Assembly: GCA_022225965.2 (NCBI GenBank)
Contig: JAKJXP020000015.1
Location: 1-64,000, forward strand
Reading direction: 5' to 3'
DNA length: 64,000 nucleotides
DNA from: Diatrype stigma
Lineage: Eukaryota > Ascomycota > Sordariomycetes > Xylariales > Diatrypaceae
Part shown: positions 58,401 through 64,000 of the stretch, one piece after another
Layout of the letters: every line of letters starts with the position of its first letter
How positions within the stretch are numbered: position 1 is the first letter of the stretch
The notes under the pieces: model-generated
What the model was told of the DNA's origin: nothing
Database searches by the model: none
Seen by the model: only the letters and a program-made list of their open reading frames with translations
Made by a program: the position numbers and the translations under genes

Positions 58401-58497
58401 CAGTAGCTTACCTTTCATCGATCCCACCGGGAATCTCAACCTTAGGAGTTGTCTCCTTTGAGACCGGACCAGGTTGTTGGTTTTCCTTCTCCTCCAT
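55462..58497 (-). CDS. Nuclear-looking protein with duplicated ~90-residue domain
   Basis: Best model: exon 1 at 58497-58412 (MEEKENQQ..., good start context, GTAAGC donor), a 999-bp intron, exon 2 at 57412-55462 (acceptor CCTAG after a CTAAC branch); 678 residues. A fallback start is ATG 57507 with no intron. Residues ~70-150 are acidic with a basic patch (HYPKRKRS), suggesting nuclear import. Two related domains follow: ~155-243 (GITLGYWRDS, KHAVIGFMDVRDRLRTRI, GSWVTFERVVFEDHLVGL, EVKEYVKI) and ~346-432 (RILLGCWTKS, KHAVFGVLGANDMFRVKL, ALWINYEEVKFLAHLQNL, EMKEYVRV). A QE-rich repeat lies near 500-535 and a short beta-rich C-terminus (GKLVSQGTIISIDGEDYVEY) ends it. No named family recognised. 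Confidence 0.72.
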
Positions 58498-61400
58498 AGC
58501 TGGCTTGACTGTTTCTTGGCGTGTTCAATTCAATGGTCGTCTCTGCACAGATTGATGGGGCGACAGAAGTTGCGGTAAACGCGTGGTTTCGTCTATAGAG
58601 CCTGTTGTGTTGTGCTTGTCTTAGCACGGGTTTAGAGTTGGCTGGGTTTTCGAAGTGGGTGAGAATGGTACCGAAGTACAGATTGACAGTTTGTGCGGGA
58701 TAGCTAAGTCCACCAGCAAGCGACGATGAGGTTCGTAGGTTGCTGTGGGGAGGAAAAGAAAGAAAACCACCAAAGTTGATTGGGGGCGGGGAGATAAGAA
58801 GAGAGATGGTGCGATTTGGTGTCGTAATGGGCGATATGAGGATTTAGTCGGGAGGGTTAGTCGAGATGGAAATTGAATTGACAATGACAACCAAGCGAAA
58901 TCTGAAACTTCAGAGCTGGATGTGCAACTGATTAACCGGTTTATCAATCAAGGCAAGTGGTGGGAGGGGAGTTGGTTAAAGTCATAGAGAGTTGTGGAAC
59001 AGGATGTCCAAAAGCGAAGTTGATAGTCGCTTAACGTCTTGGTTGAAACCGAGCAAGATAGAGAAAATAAAACGTACAGTTAGTGGTCAGTGGGGGGATA
59101 ACCGGCCTATTGGTGAGAGATGGTTGATGAACGATGTCGATGAGACTGTGACGAGACAGCTATCTGTCTATTACTAAAGATCATGGAAGTGTCATTGGGA
59201 AATAGTCGTTGGGAAAACAGCTACAGTAAGTCGTCTACGGGATGTCATTCTACCAAATAAGTGAGTGCATAAGCTTTGCTGGAGGGAACGACCTAATAAC
59301 CTTGGACGCTCCTCTGTGTTCCTCCTCCGTGCAGGTGGCCACAAAGTTTTCAAATCAAGGGGAAGCGAACAAGCTGATTGGTCAGTTGCTAGTATCTGGG
59401 GAACGCACCCTTTACCTGGGCAGTTAGTTAGTTGGCTGATTAGGTAGTTGTTAATGTCGTGTAAGTATAAGGTGTACAATACATATGTAGGTAGGAAGGC
59501 AGTGGCAGGGCAGGCAGGGAATGCCAATATCCATGGAATATTGACCTTGCAGGAAACCTTAAGAAGCATGCCAGCTAAATGGCTACCTACCTCGGTACCT
59601 TACTTAATAGATACTCAAATGATACGCACATGCAGTGAGTAAAGAGGTAGGAAGAGAAGGTTATAACATTAAATGCAACTCACTTTTACCAAGTCGTTCC
59701 GTTCCGTCTGAGACCTACACGCGCCCCTAATGCTAATTACCTACTGTCTACCTCATAATGTACCTATATGTATACTACTTCATGCAGCTAAAGTGCCATT
59801 GTAAGAGCCAATAATCAACCATTCAGCAAGTCAGCGAGTTATTTAGAAGCTGATATGTTGTGCTCCCCATCTATCAAATACCTACCTAGGCAGATAAGCA
59901 ATTCTTCCAAATTGTAGAGGAGATGAGGTGTCGATATTACAGTAGCAGTAGGATCAAAGCCGTGTTCACTGAAAATGCCACTACGTGGTAGGTGGGTAAA
60001 GTAAAGTACGCCATCCGTCCCAAATCCGCAAGCCCGCAGCCGGAGTAGGTACAGTACCTATAGTTATACATACATGCTATGCCTGTATGAGTTCAGGAGC
60101 GGGGTTTAGTCAGCTGCATACTGGTAGCGTATAGCGCATAAGTACTAAGCATAATAGGTAGCGCCGGCCTATGACTTGATCAGTCCGACCGTTCCGTTAT
60201 ACTTTATCTAAGAGCCAACCACAGCCAACTCCCTACTTGCACTCAGGCTCTAATCAAGTTCCCGCCCTTTTCTAATTAGTAGTGTGTGAAATTCATTGGT
60301 AGATATGTAAGTAGCTGCATCCTTCCCATGTATGTCGGATATATATAACTACCTAGGTATGCTGCTAGGGTATAGAGTTTAGGAAGTTGAAGATTACTTA
60401 CATTGATAAGTGTTCAAGGAATGCGTGCATGCTGTTAGTGATTTGATGATAGTCGCAATGTGGAGCAAGAACAACTCAGGAAGTCAACACATTCCACCCT
60501 CAACTTCGTACCTATGCAAGTTGCTTATTCGTTACTCATAGTACTATATCAATAAAAGCTTGGCGCTTAACTATCTCCTTCTAGGTTTCTTACTAGGCAC
60601 TATCAGAAATGATTCCCCGTCACTATGTAATCTCAGCGTGTTCCCGGTCGGGTAACTATGGCTGTGATACCGGGGAATTCAATACATCCTAATAATCAGA
60701 CGGATACGAAGGGTAATCAGTTAGTTAGGGCCGGTTCGGTTATCTGAACTGCTGAAGTGGTATCAAGTCACTATTGAGGTAGGACTATCAATAAGATAAG
60801 AAGACATGGAGGAGAGTTGATTAAGTTACGGACCAAACCGGAATTGATCCACATCTCTGTGATACCACAACTCATTATGATTCAACGGCTCAGGAAAACC
60901 CCCCATTCCGATTATTGATTGGTAACCACTTTCCGACTTCTGCAACGTTGTCGTCACTTAATCAATTCCCGACATTAGCTACTTTGGTTTAATCACGCAC
61001 CGCCTGCAACCCTACAGACTTGGCGTGAGCATACCCGAGTTGCGGAAGAATGTTCGCGTTGCTCGGCTGGACATAAGTCACATAACCAGCGTAGGTATAA
61101 ATAGGCAACGGAGCAACCAAGAGTGGCGCAGCTATGGTGTTCATTCCTACATCCTGATGACAACCTGATTACACCAGTCGCACATTGATTTTGGTTTTGC
61201 CGAAAGGACTGAACTCCATGCATGTCTGATACTGGTGCCCGAAGCGGTAACCAATATAACGATATAACGATATTGTATATTGTCCACTCCTCGACACGAG
61301 ATTTTGCGCTATCGGCCCATCAGCCAATCAGCATAGTCAGAGCTAAGTCTGTGTGGGCAAGTGGAAATGATCTGGAATAGAACACAGAACTGGCAGCCTG

Positions 61401-64000
61401 GAGTCCCGGACCATTTCATTTTAGCTACCTGATCTGGCTAGAGAGGAACACAAACCCCTCCGCAAGCCTGAAGTATGTTTCGATTCGAAGAGTCACACCT
61501 ACTTTTTACGTCAGACCGCGATTGGGGTTGCCTTTTAGCAAGCTGCAATACATTTTTTTTTTTTCAACTCGAAACGGGACATGGACTGTTCCTATGACTC
61601 TCTTGATTCTTGAGCAATATGCGAGCCTGATGACGCCAGTGTATCCGAACGTTCCATGTGCATCACTAGTTGAGTCCACAAAGGGTTGCCTAGAGTTGTA
61701 AACATAAGTACGTAGACTCTCCAACAGTCGAAACCCGGTACGGAACCTGGTAAACTTTATTGACCAAGCATCCCGACATCCTAGGCGACACCCCAGCGAC
61801 AGAAATATATGGAAGGGTGCCATTGGCTCATGCTCACGTGACTACCTAGTCAGCATCTCACACTCAGTTAGCGATCAACTAAAAGCCATGTAGATATTTC
61901 GGACTAGCATCATGCGTTCTGATACGTTAACGGTTTCAATGCAATAAAATGTGCGCGCAGAATACCATACTAGGTAGTTTACTAGGTAGTTTCTGTGTTT
62001 CCATGAGGGATCCTGTACGACGTCATTTCCTCAATAGTAAACTCTGAGTGGATAGAATATCATGCCCGACGTATCACCAAAACATATGTCTGCGACATGA
62101 TCGTTCCTCAAGGATATTCGTTACGTGGCCATACCTACCTGTAGAGGAGGCACCCAGACGTCAGTCAGGTAACCTGGAGTTATGGGATACTTCGGTTTAG
62201 CGATCGACCTGAAGCACGTTAGTACGCAAGTCGAAGTTGCATCATTCTTCCCTATCTTAGCTGGAGCTCTATGAGTAGGCAAAGGGCTCATGATATTTTC
62301 TCTCGGGAAGTTTTTGTCAAGATGTAGCCTAGAGCAGAACTCAGGGTACGGTCGAGCGTTGTGGCAGGGTTCCTGAACCCAGAATTAGCTAGGTTATTAA
62401 AGCTACCAGGAAGGTACGAAAAAAAATGAACGTGTATTACTTGAGAATAAAAAAACCCTCGTTGACGAAACAGGAGCCTGCTCCAACGTAACCTGATTTT
62501 TGTGCAAGACTAAAAACAGCTGGGGTGCTTGCAACTTTACGGTAGAGGAATGAGTAATGCATGGACCTGTTTTGACAAAAAATATAGCTTCCAGAAAAAT
62601 GTCGTAGCAGGATCAAAACCCTATATCATCAACCTCGTATGCCGGGGCGACATAATATTCTTCAGCATGATGATCAAGGCACATTCACGGTATTTATGAC
62701 CCTGTTATGATCCAAAATTGCCCTGGGGCGGACACGAAAATATGTTGCCCCCTGATATAAATAGCTTTGTTACGGCTCCCAACCCACGAATGTAGCTGAT
62801 TAAGGAAACCTAACAGTTCCAATGGGTTACGCAAAATCGAAGGCAATGACTTAGATTATGAGAGTTATAAGGAATGATTAGGCTTGTTCATGGTAGATTG
62901 TTGTTCCATGTATCCTGTATCTTGCCACCGAGGCTGCGTCATAATTCTTTTTTGCTGACAAGCTGAGTTTATCCAGACATAGAGGCATCACAGCCGAAGA
63001 TGCGGCTTCCAATAGCATCTGCTGAAGGTAGACTACGATTCTAGGGTACCCACTGCCTTGTTGCTGCGTTGCTGCGTTGCAAAGCTGTGAGCGTTGTTAA
63101 CATCCAATGTTGCATCGTACGTCGGATGGAACTTGGTAAACTCTGACAGATAGCGTCGAATGGCGCACATATGTCGGAAATCGGGAATCAATCAGTCAAT
63201 TCAATTCGACGATTATTCTCGTTATCTCCTGTGTGACAACCGGTAGAATGTGTCTGCCATAACAGCAGTTTGTCGCCTCGACCAGAAGCTCAATCAATAT
63301 TCGAGATGATCATCGCTTACCTTCTAAATACTAAAGAAAGGGGTATCGTGAGGATGGATATATTGAGGATAACTACAATTTACATGAGAGGCCGGAATGT
63401 GGCGTTCATTTGCTACCTTCGTTGGTGACAATATACTGATAGTATTACCACTGAGTATCGCTAAGCACTAGACTGATGGAGCGCCTAAGTAAGGGAAGAC
63501 TTCTATCTGGCCCCTCCCAGGAATAATTCTGATTCTAAATCCTTAGTCTCTGGACAAGTTAGTCCAATGAGAGTAGGTATATGGTAACTAGCGAACTACC
63601 GCTTCATGCTCAGTTTACTCAAGCACTGTAACTTTCAGCAGAAACATCGTCTTCTGGTGGCAAGGCCGATTCCACTACCACTGGCTAGGCGCGGTTTTCC
63701 CGCAAACTCTAGGCACGTAGGTTGTCAGAGTCGGGACTTGTAGTTGTGCTTAATGACGAAGGTCGTTTAACGGTCTGTCATATGACATGGTAGTCAAGCC
63801 TGTCATCAACCCAGCACAAGCATCACGGCTGCGCTATGCTGCGCAGCGCAGCGATTTGCAAAGAGCAGCTATGGTCTTCCGATGCTTCTCCAAAGGAAGT
63901 CAATAAGCCCATTAAACTCAGCTTAGCTCAGCTCAGCCTCGTCCCCTACCACCCCGCCCGCCTCCTCCTCGTCCGCCTCCCCTCCCCCTGCCTCCTCTCC
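58498..64000. other. Gene-free stretch to the window edge
   Basis: More than 5 kb without a supported gene; frames are short and unlike proteins. Features seen: TACCTAGGTA (60,350-60,359), a nine-base T run near 61,555, and a GC-rich inverted repeat built on GCTGCGC/GCGCAGC (63,828-63,852). The final ~60 bases are C/T-rich (CCTCCTCGTCC-type), possibly the upstream region of a gene outside the window. Confidence 0.55.

Noticed and set aside
61506..61823. Minus-strand 105-codon frame in the right-hand gene-free region
   Set aside because: Ends in a poly-T-derived lysine run and lacks protein-like features.

Overview
The window is nuclear DNA of a filamentous ascomycete, most likely a Sordariomycete. 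Genes are sparse, split by short GT-AG introns (mostly 47-107 bp, often with CTAAC/CTGAC-like branch points), and separated by 0.2-5 kb of unique DNA dotted with TACCTAGGTA-type palindromes. One 9.2 kb block is extremely AT-rich in the manner of repeat-induced point mutation (RIP). The order cannot be fixed from sequence alone. All exon models below were built by reading splice sites and checking that reading phase and total length agree.

Layout. 0.8-4.5 kb: a four-helix membrane protein (-) and an SRP40/Nopp140-type nucleolar protein (+). 4.5-6.66 kb: no gene. 6.66-15.89 kb: a decayed AT-rich element with an 8-bp flanking duplication, imperfect terminal inverted repeats, TAACCA-rich ends, a dispersed 12-bp-period minisatellite, shreds of old coding frames, and a younger unmutated solo LTR (9,897-10,128). 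17.1-27.3 kb: an ADGF/CECR1-type adenosine deaminase with an N-myristoylation-like start, a four-helix membrane protein, a SprT-like metalloprotease and a CxxC protein. 27.8-37.2 kb: a probable 5-oxoproline (pyroglutamate) module of Dal5-type transporter, nine-exon 5-oxoprolinase and a divergently transcribed Zn2Cys6 regulator; a perfect CGG-N6-CCG palindrome lies in the shared promoter. 38.7-40.1 kb: a secreted GH43 endo-arabinanase. 40.2-44.3 kb: a divergent pair of TauD-type dioxygenase and Dal5-type transporter, a plausible sulfonate-sulfur module. 45-52.9 kb: a HUB1-type ubiquitin-like domain behind a long RS/RD/G-rich N-terminus, a cysteine-rich small secreted protein, an MGMT-type DNA repair protein, a 63-residue Cys protein and a GPI-anchored CE1/PHB-depolymerase-like esterase. 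55.5-58.5 kb: a nuclear-looking protein with two copies of an unrecognised ~90-residue domain. 58.5-64 kb: no gene seen.

Functionally the 27-53 kb part is nutritional and accessory: transporters paired with catabolic enzymes, plus secreted carbohydrate-active proteins. The outer parts hold housekeeping nucleolar, splicing and repair functions. The best candidates for something undescribed are the 12-bp-period palindromic minisatellite confined to the AT-rich element, the element itself, and the promoter palindrome of the oxoprolinase cluster.
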